DNA from: Mycobacterium heidelbergense
GTDB taxonomy: Bacteria > Actinomycetota > Actinomycetes > Mycobacteriales > Mycobacteriaceae
Direction: 5' to 3'
DNA length: 64,000 nucleotides
Assembly (NCBI RefSeq): GCF_010730745.1
Contig: NZ_AP022615.1
Coordinates: forward strand, 3,410,001 to 3,474,000
Shown: positions 46,301-54,744 of the stretch, one piece after another
Numbering within the stretch: the first letter of the stretch is position 1
How the letters are laid out: each line of letters opens with the position of its first letter
Made by a program: the position numbers and the translations under genes
The notes under the pieces: model-generated
Databases searched by the model: none
Told to the model about the DNA's origin: nothing
The model's input: only the letters and a program-made list of their open reading frames with translations

Positions 46301-48187
46301 CTACGCCTGGGTCATCGCGTAATAGGCGCCCCTGCGCGCCAGCAGTTCGGCGTGGTCGCCCTGCTCGACGATGCGCCCGGCCTCCACCACCACAATGCGG
46401 TCGGCGTCTCGGATCGTCGAAAGACGATGCGCGATAATGAAACTCGTCCGATCCCGGCGGAGCTCACGGGTGGCACGCTGAACGAGGGCCTCGGTGCGGG
46501 TATCGACCGAGCTGGTCGCCTCGTCCAGGATCAGTAGCTGCGGGCGGGCGAGAAATGCGCGTGCGATGGTGATGAGTTGCTTCTCCCCGGCGCTGAGGTT
46601 GGCGCCGCCGCCGCTGACCCGGGTCTGGTAGCCGGCCGGCAGCGTGTGCACGAACCGGTCGACGTGGGACGCCGTGGCGGCTTCGACCACCTCGTCCTCG
46701 GTGGCCCCCGGCCGCCCGTAGGCGATGTTCTCCGCGATCGTCCCGTCGAACAGCCAGGCGTCCTGCAGCACCATGCCGATTCGCGACCGCAGCGACTGCC
46801 TGCTCATCGTCGCGATGTCGACCCCGTCGATCAGTATTCGCCCGGAATCGACGTCGTAGAACCGCATCAGCAGGTTCACCATCGTGGTCTTGCCCGCTCC
46901 GGTCGGTCCGACGATCGCCACCGTGCTGCCCGGTTCGGCCACCAGCGACAGGTCCCGGATCACCGGGATGCCCGGCCGGTACGAAAAGTTCACGTGCTGG
47001 AACTCGACGCGCCCGCCCGCGCGAGGGAGCGCCGTCTCGGAGTCCGGCGGCTCCTCGGGCTCGTCGAGCAGGTCGAACACCCGCTCGGCGCTGGCCACCC
47101 CGGATTGCAGGGTGTTGTACATCCCGGCCACCTGGCTCAGCGGGGCGTTGAACTGCCGGACGTATTGAATGAACGCCTGGATGCTGCCGAGGGTGATCTG
47201 CCCGGTGGCCACCTGCACGCCCCCCACCACGGCGACGGCGACGTACCCGAGATTGCCGATGAACGTCGTCGCCGGCCCCACCAGACCGGAGAAAAACTGG
47301 GCCCCGAAACTCGCGTGGTAGACGTCGTCGTTGAAGCGGCGGAACTGTTCGCGCGCCGCGGCCGCGTGGCCGAACGTCTTGACCACCGTGAACCCGCTGT
47401 AGGTCTCCTCGATGTGGGCGTTGAGGCGTCCGGTGCTGGTCCACTGGGCCACAAACAGGCGCTGCGAACGTCGCGCGATCGCCCGCGTCGCCAGCAGCGA
47501 CACCGGCACGGTCACCAAGGTGATCAGGGCCAACAGCGGCGAGATGGACACCATCATCGCCAGCACCGTCACCACCGTCAGGATCGACGTCAGCAGCTGG
47601 CTGATCGTCATCGAGACCGACGACTGGACGTTGTCGATATCGTTGGTGACCCGGCTCAGCAGCTCGCCGCGTTGGCGCCCGTCGAAATACGACAACGGCA
47701 GCCGGTGAACCTTGTCCTCGACGTCGGAGCGCAGCGCGACCATGGTTCGCTGCACCGTCAGGTTGAGCAGGCGGGCCTGGGACCAAATCAGCAGCGACGC
47801 AACCAGATACAATCCCAGCGCCAGCACCAGCGTTCGTGCCACCGCGCCGAAGTCCACGCCTCGGCCCGGCACGACGTTCATTCCCGACAGCAGGTCGGCG
47901 AAGGCGCCGTCGCCGCGGGCGCGGGCCGCGGCGACGGCCTGCGCCTTGGTCATTCCGGCGGGAAGCTGTCGCCCGATGACGCCGTTGAACAGCAGATCGG
48001 TGGCATGGCCAAGGATCCGCGGCACGACGACCCCGATCCCCGTGCCCGCGATGCCCAGCGTGATCACCGCGATGCTCATTCGTCGTTGCGGCGCAAGCCG
48101 TTTCACCAGTCGCGCCGCCGAACCCCAGAAGTCGCGGGACCTCCCGGCGGGGGCCGGGGCCAGGGGGCGGGTGGTCGCCACGGTCAC
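46301..48187 (-). CDS. ABC exporter half-transporter, catalytic partner (Rv1272c-like)
   Basis: A 628-residue membrane/ATPase fusion. Six-helix exporter domain (residues 30-370: ALGLYLVASLLIWSQARLLN; GELLSRVTNDIDNVQSSVSM) then the ATPase with Walker A GPTGAGKTT (near 425), signature LSAGEKQLITIAR (near 530, not the canonical LSGGQ) and Walker B LLILDEATSSVD with the catalytic Glu. GTG at 48187 overlaps the partner gene's TGA. The Mtb homologue has been linked to long-chain fatty-acid traffic (recalled). Together with the upstream gene it forms an asymmetric heterodimer. Confidence 0.9.
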   Translation of the reverse strand: MTVATTRPLAPAPAGRSRDFWGSAARLVKRLAPQRRMSIAVITLGIAGTGIGVVVPRILGHATDLLFNGVIGRQLPAGMTKAQAVAAARARGDGAFADLLSGMNVVPGRGVDFGAVARTLVLALGLYLVASLLIWSQARLLNLTVQRTMVALRSDVEDKVHRLPLSYFDGRQRGELLSRVTNDIDNVQSSVSMTISQLLTSILTVVTVLAMMVSISPLLALITLVTVPVSLLATRAIARRSQRLFVAQWTSTGRLNAHIEETYSGFTVVKTFGHAAAAREQFRRFNDDVYHASFGAQFFSGLVGPATTFIGNLGYVAVAVVGGVQVATGQITLGSIQAFIQYVRQFNAPLSQVAGMYNTLQSGVASAERVFDLLDEPEEPPDSETALPRAGGRVEFQHVNFSYRPGIPVIRDLSLVAEPGSTVAIVGPTGAGKTTMVNLLMRFYDVDSGRILIDGVDIATMSRQSLRSRIGMVLQDAWLFDGTIAENIAYGRPGATEDEVVEAATASHVDRFVHTLPAGYQTRVSGGGANLSAGEKQLITIARAFLARPQLLILDEATSSVDTRTEALVQRATRELRRDRTSFIIAHRLSTIRDADRIVVVEAGRIVEQGDHAELLARRGAYYAMTQA

Positions 48188-49935
48188 TGCGTGCCCCGCA
48201 AGGCGCCCACCGACTGCGAGTCAGCGAATTCCGCATAGGTGGCGCAGTCGGCCAACAGCGACTCATGGGTGCCCGAACCCACGAGCCTTCCGTCGTCGAC
48301 CACGATCACCTGGTCGGCCTGGGCTGCGGTCGAGATCCGTTGCGTGACAACGATGACGGTGGCGCGCCCGGATATCCGCCGCAGCGAGGCGCGCACCCGC
48401 GCGTCGCTGTGCACGTCGAGCGCGCCGAACGCGTCGTCGAACAGATAGATGGTCGGGCGGCGGATGACCGCCCGGGCGATCGCCAGCCGTTGCCGTTGAC
48501 CGCCCGAGAAGTTGATCCCGCCCTGGGCCACCCGCATTCGCAGCCCACTGTCCGCCGGGCCGTGGGCCCGCACGAATCCGTCGGCGTCGGCCACCCGCAA
48601 GGCTTCCCACATCTGTTCGTCGGTTGCGTCTGCCTTGCCGTAGCGCAGATTGTCGGCGATGGTGCCGGAGAAGAGGTAGCCGCGCTGGGGGACCAGCCCG
48701 ATCGCCGACCAGAGCCGTTCGGTGTGGTAATCGCGGACGTCGACGTCGTCGACCAGAACGGCGCCGGCGGTCACGTCGTAGAGCCGGCAGATCAGTGACA
48801 CCAGCGTCGACTTGCCCGAGCCGGTGCCGCCGACGATCGCGGTGGTGGTGCCCGGCAGTGCGGTCAACGAGATGTCTTGCAACACCGGGCGATCCGCGCC
48901 CGGATAGGTGAACGTGGCGCCGTCCAGGCGCACCACACCGGTGATCCCGCCTCGCGGGAACCCCGGGTTCGGTGGGTTCTCGACCGCGGCGCGGGTCCAG
49001 AGCACCTCGGTGACCCGTTCGGCGCACACCGCGGCGCGCGGCAGCACCACCAGCGTCATCGTCGCCATCAACACCGCCATCAGGATCTGGGTGAAATACG
49101 CCAGGAAGGCGGTCAGCGAGCCGACCTGCATCTGCCCGCGGTCGATGCGCAGGCCACCGAACCAGATGAGCGCGACGCTGGACACGTTGACGGTCAGCGT
49201 GGTCACCGGGAGCATCAGCGCCTGCCAATTGCCGGCGGTCAGCGCGGTATTCGAGAGCGCGGCGTTGGCGCGGGCGAAGCGGTCGCGCTCGAAGCGCTCG
49301 CGCGCGAACGCCCGCACCACCCGGACACCGGACAGCTGGTCGCGCATCACCCGATTGATGGCGTCGATCAGGCCCTGCATTCCGCGGAAGAGCGGCAGCA
49401 TGTGCGACATGATCCAGTAGTTGGCCACGGCCATGATCGGAACGCTGACCAGCAGCAGCCACGTCAGCGCGGCCTCCTGGTGGATGGCCATGACGATGCC
49501 CCCGACGCACATGATCGGGGCGGTCACCAGCACGGTGCCCGATATCTGCACCAGGTATTGGATCTGCCGGACGTCGTTGGTGCTGCGCGTCAACAGCGTT
49601 GGCGCGCCGAATCGGGCGGTCTCGCGTTCGGAGAAGGTGGTGACGTGCTCGAAGATCGCCCGGCGCAGGTCGCGGCCGAAGCCCATTCCGGTCCGCGAGC
49701 CGAAGTAGGCGGCCCCGACCGCGCACAGCACCTGCAGTCCGGTGACCGTCAGCATCACCATGCCGAGCCTGACGATGGTGGCCGTGTCGCCCTTGGCGAC
49801 GCCCTCGTCGATGATCGCGGCGTTGACCGTGGGCAGGTACAGCGACGCCAGGGTGCTGATCAGCTGCAGCACCATCAGCACCCCAACCAGCCGGCGGTAC
49901 GGCCGGATGTACTGGCGCAGCAGTGCCAGGAGCAT
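48184..49935 (-). CDS. ABC exporter half-transporter, degenerate-site partner (Rv1273c-like)
   Basis: A 583-residue half-transporter. The exporter domain begins MLLALLRQYIRPYRRLVGVL; the ATPase has Walker A GGTGSGKST (near 370), a good signature FSGGQRQRLAIAR and Walker B IYLFDDAFGALD in which the catalytic Glu is replaced by Asp. This gives one consensus and one degenerate ATP site in the pair, as in TM287/288. ATG at 49935 gives the Mtb length; the frame is open for 29 further codons. It overlaps the downstream half by GTGA and is divergent from lprB. Confidence 0.9.
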   Translation of the reverse strand: MLLALLRQYIRPYRRLVGVLMVLQLISTLASLYLPTVNAAIIDEGVAKGDTATIVRLGMVMLTVTGLQVLCAVGAAYFGSRTGMGFGRDLRRAIFEHVTTFSERETARFGAPTLLTRSTNDVRQIQYLVQISGTVLVTAPIMCVGGIVMAIHQEAALTWLLLVSVPIMAVANYWIMSHMLPLFRGMQGLIDAINRVMRDQLSGVRVVRAFARERFERDRFARANAALSNTALTAGNWQALMLPVTTLTVNVSSVALIWFGGLRIDRGQMQVGSLTAFLAYFTQILMAVLMATMTLVVLPRAAVCAERVTEVLWTRAAVENPPNPGFPRGGITGVVRLDGATFTYPGADRPVLQDISLTALPGTTTAIVGGTGSGKSTLVSLICRLYDVTAGAVLVDDVDVRDYHTERLWSAIGLVPQRGYLFSGTIADNLRYGKADATDEQMWEALRVADADGFVRAHGPADSGLRMRVAQGGINFSGGQRQRLAIARAVIRRPTIYLFDDAFGALDVHSDARVRASLRRISGRATVIVVTQRISTAAQADQVIVVDDGRLVGSGTHESLLADCATYAEFADSQSVGALRGTQ

Positions 49936-50120
49936 TTCGTAACTGTCGCACACGGCGGGCGCCGCGGTCGCCAGCACCGCCGCGTCGGTTCCGCGGCCGC
50001 GCCGCGCTTGCGAACGGATCAAAATGCCTGTTCAGCTGGCGCGTCGGTGGTTGACCCCCTGGGCTGCCGCTACAGTGCATCGTGTGGACCAGCAGCAGGC
50101 TCAGGAATGGCGGGGTACCG

Positions 50121-50678
50121 GTGCGGCGTGATCTGAGGGCGCTGGCTCTTGCGGCGACGGCCTTGACGATCCTGATCCCGGCGGTCGCGGGGTGCTCCGG
50201 TTCCGGTGACAACAAGCCTGGAGCGACGGCGTCGTCGACGCCCGGCAACGGGGAGGGCCACCACGGGCCGATGTTCCCGCAATGCGGTGGCATCAGCGAT
50301 CAGACGGTGTCGGACCTGACCAAGGTGACGGGGCTGGTGAACACCGCCCGCAACTCCGTGGGGTGCCAGTGGCTGGCGGGCGGCGGCATCCTCGGCCCGC
50401 ACTTCTCCTTTTCCTGGTATCGCGGCAGCCCGATCGGGCGTGAACGCAAGACGGAGGAGCTGTCGCGCGCGAGCGTCGATGACATCAACATCAACGGCCA
50501 TGGCGGTTTCATCGCCGTCGGCAACGAGCCCAACCTAGGTGACTCGCTATGCGAAGTGGGCATCCAGTTCCAGGACGACTTCATCGAGTGGTCAGTCAGC
50601 TTCAGCCAAAAGCCCTTCCCGCCGCCCTGCGACATAGCCAAGGAGCTGGCCCGTCAGTCGATTGCGAACTCGAAATGA
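50121..50678 (+). CDS. lprB: Lipoprotein LprB
   Basis: A 185-residue lipoprotein, the same length as Mtb LprB. The signal peptide VRRDLRALALAATALTILIP ends with the lipobox AVAGC. The mature part is a DUF3558 domain (FPQCGGISDQTVSDLTKVTG; VGCQWLAGGGILGPHFSFSW) with conserved cysteines. GTG start at 50121. Coupled to lprC by ATGA; a paralogous pair of unknown function at the envelope. Confidence 0.92.
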   Translation: MRRDLRALALAATALTILIPAVAGCSGSGDNKPGATASSTPGNGEGHHGPMFPQCGGISDQTVSDLTKVTGLVNTARNSVGCQWLAGGGILGPHFSFSWYRGSPIGRERKTEELSRASVDDININGHGGFIAVGNEPNLGDSLCEVGIQFQDDFIEWSVSFSQKPFPPPCDIAKELARQSIANSK

Positions 50679-51235
50679 CCGCCCCCGTGCGTTCCGGTAG
50701 GTGGGTGCGTGCCGGTGCCGCCGTCGTGATCGCCGCGCTGTTGGTGCTGACCGGTTGTTCGAGGTCCGTCGGGGGCAACGCCATCAAGGCCGGCGGAAAC
50801 GTGCCGCGCAACAACAACTCCCAACAGCAGTATCCGAACCTGCTCAAGGAATGTGAGGTGTTGACCAGCGACATCCTGGCCAAGACCGTGGGCGCCGATC
50901 CGCTTGACATTCAGAGCACGTTCGTCGGCGCGATCTGCCGGTGGCAGGCGGCCAACCCGGCCGGCCTGATCGACATCACGCGGTTCTGGTTCGAGCAGGG
51001 CAGCCTGAGCAACGAGCGCAAGGTGGCCGACTTCCTGAAGTACAAGGTCGAGAACCGTTCGATCGCGGGCATCGATTCGATCGTGATGCGTCCCGACGAC
51101 GCGAACGGCGCCTGCGGGGTGGCCAGCAACGCGGCCGGGGTCGTCGGTTGGTGGGTCAATCCTCAGGCGCCTGGCATCGACGCCTGCGGGCAGGCCATCA
51201 AGCTCATGGAGCTGACGCTGGCGACCAACTCGTAG
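50675..51235 (+). CDS. lprC: Lipoprotein LprC
   Basis: A 186-residue DUF3558 lipoprotein paralogous to the preceding LprB. Signal peptide VRAGAAVVIAALLVLTGC with lipobox LTGC near residue 28, then LLKECEVLTSDILAKTVGAD and AICRWQAANPAGLIDITRFW. Four cysteines and a conserved Trp suit a disulfide-stabilised fold. ATG overlaps the lprB stop. It converges on sixA. Confidence 0.91.
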   Translation: MTAPVRSGRWVRAGAAVVIAALLVLTGCSRSVGGNAIKAGGNVPRNNNSQQQYPNLLKECEVLTSDILAKTVGADPLDIQSTFVGAICRWQAANPAGLIDITRFWFEQGSLSNERKVADFLKYKVENRSIAGIDSIVMRPDDANGACGVASNAAGVVGWWVNPQAPGIDACGQAIKLMELTLATNS

Positions 51236-51265
51236 ACCGGCTCAACGTCGACTTGTTGTGGGCGG

Positions 51266-51769
51266 TCAGCGCGGGACTTGGAGGCCGACCAGCGCGGCCC
51301 GGCCGGGTTCCAGGCCTTCCCAGGCGCCGGGCACGGCCAGTATCGCGATCGCCGATGTGGGGAACTTCGCCGAAATGCGTTCCGCGACAGCGGCATCCGT
51401 GCCGTCGTCGTCGGCCAGGGTGAGCGCCAACGCGGACATCGTCGGTTCGTGCCCGATGACGAGCAGGGTCGTGACGTCGTCGGGGACCTTGTTGATCTCG
51501 TCAATCATGATGCCGGGGGTGCTGTCGTAGAGCCGCTCGACGTAACGCACCGGTGCGTCGATACCGGTGTTGGTCAGGGTCTCCCGGGCGCGGGTGGCGG
51601 TGGAGCACAGCACGGCGTCGACGGTGGGCGCGTTGGCGCGCAGCCAGCCTCCGGCGAGCCCGGCTTCCCTGATGCCGCGCGGCGCCAACGGCCTGTCATG
51701 GTCGGCGACGCCAGGAGGGTACGCGGACTTCGCGTGCCGCATCAGTAGCAGGGTGCGCCGATCACTCAT
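51266..51769 (-). CDS. Phosphohistidine phosphatase SixA-like (Rv1276c-like)
   Basis: A 167-residue histidine phosphatase. The catalytic loop LLLMRHAKSAYPPG carries the RHxK signature, with a second active-site His in LLVIGHEPTMSALALTLAD. SixA dephosphorylates histidine on phosphotransfer proteins or related substrates. ATG at 51769 (MSDRR); a GTG three codons upstream is possible. It is the last conserved gene before an accessory island. Confidence 0.9.
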   Translation of the reverse strand: MSDRRTLLLMRHAKSAYPPGVADHDRPLAPRGIREAGLAGGWLRANAPTVDAVLCSTATRARETLTNTGIDAPVRYVERLYDSTPGIMIDEINKVPDDVTTLLVIGHEPTMSALALTLADDDGTDAAVAERISAKFPTSAIAILAVPGAWEGLEPGRAALVGLQVPR

Positions 51770-51865
51770 CCGGTCCACGGTAATAAACGCGGTGCCAAAG
51801 CTGCTACCACTCGTCGTCGTCTTAGTTGTGGTGGAGTAGGAGGCAGTTCGATTGGGGTTTCAACA

Positions 51866-52031
51866 AACGAGCTAAGGCGCTGGGGTTTTCACCCACAGCG
51901 CCTTAGCAGGGTATGTGATTATCCGGCCACACCTCGTGACGGCCAGACCGATTTAACCCCCAAGTTGAGAGCCCGAAGCTCTGACCAGGAGATGCGGTTG
52001 AGAGCCCGAAGCTCTGACCGCAGCATTCAAG
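51866..52031 (-). ncRNA. Candidate structured RNA: four hairpins in the 3' flank of the DUF3800 gene
   Basis: Read on the strand of the DUF3800 gene, four stems follow its stop codon in order. H1 (52022-51993) has outer stem TGCGGT/ACCGCA, a 1/2 internal loop and inner stem AGAGC/GCTCT with loop TTCGG. H2 (51986-51965) repeats the 22-nt H1 core GGTCAGAGCTTCGGGCTCTC 33 nt later. H3 (51947-51922) pairs TCTGGCC with GGCCGGA. H4 (51907-51871) is described separately. Packing, repetition and tetraloops argue for a folded RNA. Expression and function are not shown. Confidence 0.5.
51871..51907 (-). terminator. GAAA-capped long stem closing the DUF3800 transcript
   Basis: On the minus strand: GCTAAGGCGCTG, one bulged T, GGGT, loop GAAA, ACCC, CAGCGCCTTAGC. 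That is 12 + 4 base pairs, all perfect apart from the bulge, followed by TCGTTTGTTG. It could terminate the DUF3800 transcript before sixA, or be the last stem of the candidate RNA. Confidence 0.65.
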
Positions 52032-52796
52032 CTACCGCGCGGGGCACCGTTGTTCAACCACGGCAGCGTGCGACGAGGTGCGCCGGCTTCCATGAGTCAG
52101 CACGTTTACTCTTTTCGTGCGCTGGTCGGTCGCGAACGAAGCGACCCCAAATGCTGCCGCGAGACGGGCCGCGACTCGCCCCTTATGAGAGTTTGCCGAA
52201 GAGTCGGAGCGCCGCTGGTGCGCCACAGCGCCAGCCACCAAATCGGCAAGCTGCAGCCCGTCAGTGCAACGCGAGTCGGCGCATACAGCAGATACCAGGC
52301 CGGTAGACCTGAGCCGCTGGTTAACCATTCCACGCACAGCGTCATCGAATGCGATACCGACCGGTGTCGTGCGTCGATCGAGCACGGCGCTTGCCAGCTC
52401 TCGTGAATTGATGCTGCCCACCAGCATCTTTGCTACGACCTTTGCATGGACTTGCCATTCCGGGTGTTTGCCGTCGAACGGATTGCACGTCTTCGACGAA
52501 AGGTCGACGACACAGGCTGTGATATGGGCATCGGAATTCGCAAGTGCGTCTATGACCTCGTAGTACGCCGTGAGCTTGCCGCGCGATATACGACTGAACT
52601 TGAACTCCCCGTCGTACGCGCGTGTATCGCGAATGTGCTCGATGCTACGCAGCAGTGCACCGGGTTTTCGCAGCTTGACGGCGCCCACAACGAAGAATGA
52701 CCCACTGCTGGCACGCGCCGAACTCTCGTCGACAAAGAAGGTTGCACACGGGTAGCCGCGAGGAACGAGCACCGCATCAACTTCAGGTTTCGCCAA
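52032..52796 (-). CDS. DUF3800 protein (RNase H-like fold), accessory gene
   Basis: A 254-residue protein matching DUF3800. The N-terminal strand FFVDESS gives Asp23-Glu24-Ser25, GEFKFSRI gives Glu64, ASAVLDRRTTP gives Asp140 and the closing motif GLQLADLVAGAV gives Asp185, a spacing of carboxylates like RNase H/integrase nucleases. Start chosen at TTG 52796 because a perfect AGGAGG lies eight bases upstream; a longer ATG reading from 52877 would run through a transposase remnant. Base composition is visibly lower in GC than the flanking core genes. DUF3800 genes are frequent in defence loci and mobile elements, and some are linked to named candidate RNA motifs (recalled). Activity unknown. 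Confidence 0.7.
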   Translation of the reverse strand: MAKPEVDAVLVPRGYPCATFFVDESSARASSGSFFVVGAVKLRKPGALLRSIEHIRDTRAYDGEFKFSRISRGKLTAYYEVIDALANSDAHITACVVDLSSKTCNPFDGKHPEWQVHAKVVAKMLVGSINSRELASAVLDRRTTPVGIAFDDAVRGMVNQRLRSTGLVSAVCADSRCTDGLQLADLVAGAVAHQRRSDSSANSHKGRVAARLAAAFGVASFATDQRTKRVNVLTHGSRRTSSHAAVVEQRCPAR

Positions 52797-52989
52797 CGGC
52801 TCGACCTCCTGCGGGCTGACGAAATAGCCGGTAGTGGTCGCCGTTGGCGCCGATGATCGCACCGGCCCACCGCGCATTCGACTGCCCCGTCAACGTCTTC
52901 TTGCGGACGTTAAACCGATCCCGGCGTCTCCGGTGTCTGGCCTCGTCCGCGATTGCCGCACCACACGGCCCGGCCAACGACTTCGTCAC
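52783..52989 (-). pseudogene. TnpB-like (IS200/IS605 family) transposase fragment
   Basis: A 68-codon reading contains RRRRDRFNVRKKTLTGQSNA then RWAGAIIGANGDHYRLF, which I recognise from the N-terminal third of actinobacterial IS605-type TnpB proteins (RKK-LT-SS-RWAGAI-AN-DQYRL). The remaining 300 or more residues, including the RuvC motifs, are missing. The sequence diverges right after YRLF and ends at a stop overlapping the DUF3800 start by 14 bases. It probably marks the insertion boundary of the DUF3800 cassette, or now serves as its 5' leader. Confidence 0.5.
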
Positions 52990-53225
52990 CGTCGCGCCCC
53001 ATCATCACTTGCAGTCTCCGCGACAGCACATTGACCAGGCGACCGTTGTTGCACCTTCATAATGCCCGGATGCTTCCAGGGGGGTCCGACATTTCCCGCT
53101 CGTCCATCACCGGCCAACAAAATCGCCAGCTGCTCCCGACCCGAGCCACCGCTTGTGCGGCGTCGCGTTAAGTCACTGGGGCTCAACCGCCCGGGCTAGG
53201 GCCAATTGCAAAGCGGCACCATGCC

Positions 53226-53648
53226 TCAGGGGCGCCAGCCGAGTTGGAGCAGCAAGCCCAGGTCGTCACGGACCGCGCGGTGATGGGTGATCTGGCCGCC
53301 GGCGACCGTGAAGATGTGCACCTGTTTGTGGTTGATCCGCCTGCCGGTGGGTTCGATGCCGTTGAACACCCCGGTGTGCTCGCCGGTCATGGTGGCCGCG
53401 GCGATCACGACCCCGGCCTCGGCCACGGTCTCCTGCGGTTCGAACCGCAGATCGGAGAACGCGTCGCGCAGCCATCGGCTGGTGGCCAGGAACCCCGCGG
53501 GGCCGAGGAGCCGGCGTTCGACATCGTCCGGGTCGTCGTCGGCCTCCTGATTCACGTAGCTTGGGGCGATGATTCGTCGGGCCAGCTCCTCGTCTCCGGT
53601 CTCGATCAGCCGGAAGGACTCGAGCGCAACGGCTTTCGGGTTCGTCAT
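53226..53648 (-). CDS. SnoaL-like ester cyclase / NTF2-fold protein
   Basis: A 140-residue SnoaL-like protein: ALESFRLIETGDEELARRII, APSYVNQEADD, WLRDAFSDLRFEPQETVAEA, TMTGEHTGVFNGIEPTGRRI and a C-terminal ITHHRAVRDDLGLLLQLG. NTF2-fold proteins of this kind cyclise or isomerise small molecules or act as scavenging enzymes. ATG at 53648. It follows the AraC-family gene by ten bases in the same orientation, so the two form an operon in the island. Substrate unknown. Confidence 0.82.
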   Translation of the reverse strand: MTNPKAVALESFRLIETGDEELARRIIAPSYVNQEADDDPDDVERRLLGPAGFLATSRWLRDAFSDLRFEPQETVAEAGVVIAAATMTGEHTGVFNGIEPTGRRINHKQVHIFTVAGGQITHHRAVRDDLGLLLQLGWRP

Positions 53649-53658
53649 TCGGCAAAGG

Positions 53659-54423
53659 CTAACGCGCATCACCGGGGGTGGTATTGGATGAAACGGACAC
53701 GCCCCGCGGGAGCGCGACGGGCGACACCCCCGCCAGCGCCAGGCACTCGTTGATCATGTGCGGCTGGTCGGCGTAGTTGGCTTCGATCGCCAACTCCGCC
53801 CAACGTGCTCGGGCGCCGCGGGTATGGATCAAATCCAGCAGACGCTGGAATCGAAGGATCCGGCCAAACCGCTTGGGGCCGTAGCCGACAGCGGTCTCAA
53901 ACCGGCGGCGCAGCTGTCGTTCGCTGAGATCGACGGCGGCGGCCAGGCTCGATACCGGCCGGCCCGGGTGTCGCCGCATTATCCCTATCGCCCGGGTGAC
54001 GGCGGTATCGACCAACGGTTCGGCGCCGGCGAGATAGCCGGCCAGCAGGTCTTCCAGCGCCGCCACGCGTTGACTGGGAGTCGTTGCCGCAAGGACCATC
54101 TCGGCCATGAGGGTGCCGCGGACGCCGAAGATCGAATCGAGGAGAACCCGGCGGTCGGTGAACTCGCTGGCGGGCGGCCCGATGAGGGCGGCCGCCGCGC
54201 CCGGCCGCAATCGAAGACCGGCGAGCACGCATCCCGTGTCCGGCGGCAGGTCGTAGAAGGTGGTGGCGGGACCCGCGATCATGACGTCGCCCCGCGAACC
54301 GACGAACAGGTCGACGCACCCGTCCGGCATCACACGCAAAGGTCGGCTCGCCGGGCCGGACCGAACCCAGCCGCATTCGACCAACGGCGCGAGCCGTCGA
54401 TCGGGACGAAACTCCTGGTACAC
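53659..54423 (-). CDS. AraC-family transcriptional regulator
   Basis: A 254-residue regulator. The N-terminal domain (YQEFRPDRRLAPLVECGWVR; LRVMPDGCVDLFVGSRGDVM) is the DUF6597/AraC-type sensing region, and the C-terminal double HTH contains LAAAVDLSERQLRRRFETAV and GRILRFQRLLDLIHTRG with DQPHMINECLALAGVSP. GTG start at 54423. It is likely to control the downstream SnoaL-like gene. I do not recall it between sixA and sbcD in Mtb, so it belongs to the island. Confidence 0.87.
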   Translation of the reverse strand: MYQEFRPDRRLAPLVECGWVRSGPASRPLRVMPDGCVDLFVGSRGDVMIAGPATTFYDLPPDTGCVLAGLRLRPGAAAALIGPPASEFTDRRVLLDSIFGVRGTLMAEMVLAATTPSQRVAALEDLLAGYLAGAEPLVDTAVTRAIGIMRRHPGRPVSSLAAAVDLSERQLRRRFETAVGYGPKRFGRILRFQRLLDLIHTRGARARWAELAIEANYADQPHMINECLALAGVSPVALPRGVSVSSNTTPGDAR

Positions 54424-54660
54424 GCCATCACCATATGCGTGCTGACGGTCGTTCAGTGGGTATCAACCAACGGCCGAAGCCTTCATCTTGTCATCGTCGA
54501 CCGCCGCACGTAGGTCTGCTGCCCGACCGGGCGAAGGGTTCCGGCAGCTTCAGCTCGATCAATCGCAGTCGCGGCACCGGGCTTCGCGGAGTATCAATTC
54601 AAGACCAACCAACAGGGTGATTCCGCTGTTCGAGTTGCGGCAGGTCTAGCACGCCGATCA

Positions 54661-54719
54661 CCGAGCCTGTAATTTTGCAGGCCGCTACTCGCACTCTCGC
54701 TGCATACTTACAGGCTCGG
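54661..54719. repeat. Palindromic dispersed repeat, family B copy 2
   Basis: The 12-bp perfect arms CCGAGCCTGTAA (54661-54672) and TTACAGGCTCGG (54708-54719) enclose a second short TGCAG/CTGCA stem. Its reverse complement aligns with 17901-17957, sharing the loop core AGTGCGAGT and TACAGGCTCGG. Located near the 3' end of the Abi-like remnant. Confidence 0.65.
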
Positions 54720-54744
54720 CGAAGGGTCCGACCCGCCGGCGTGA

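Noticed and set aside
52953..53186. Short ORFs on both strands upstream of the TnpB fragment
   Set aside because: No family resemblance, poor codon periodicity and mutually overlapping frames; treated as non-coding.
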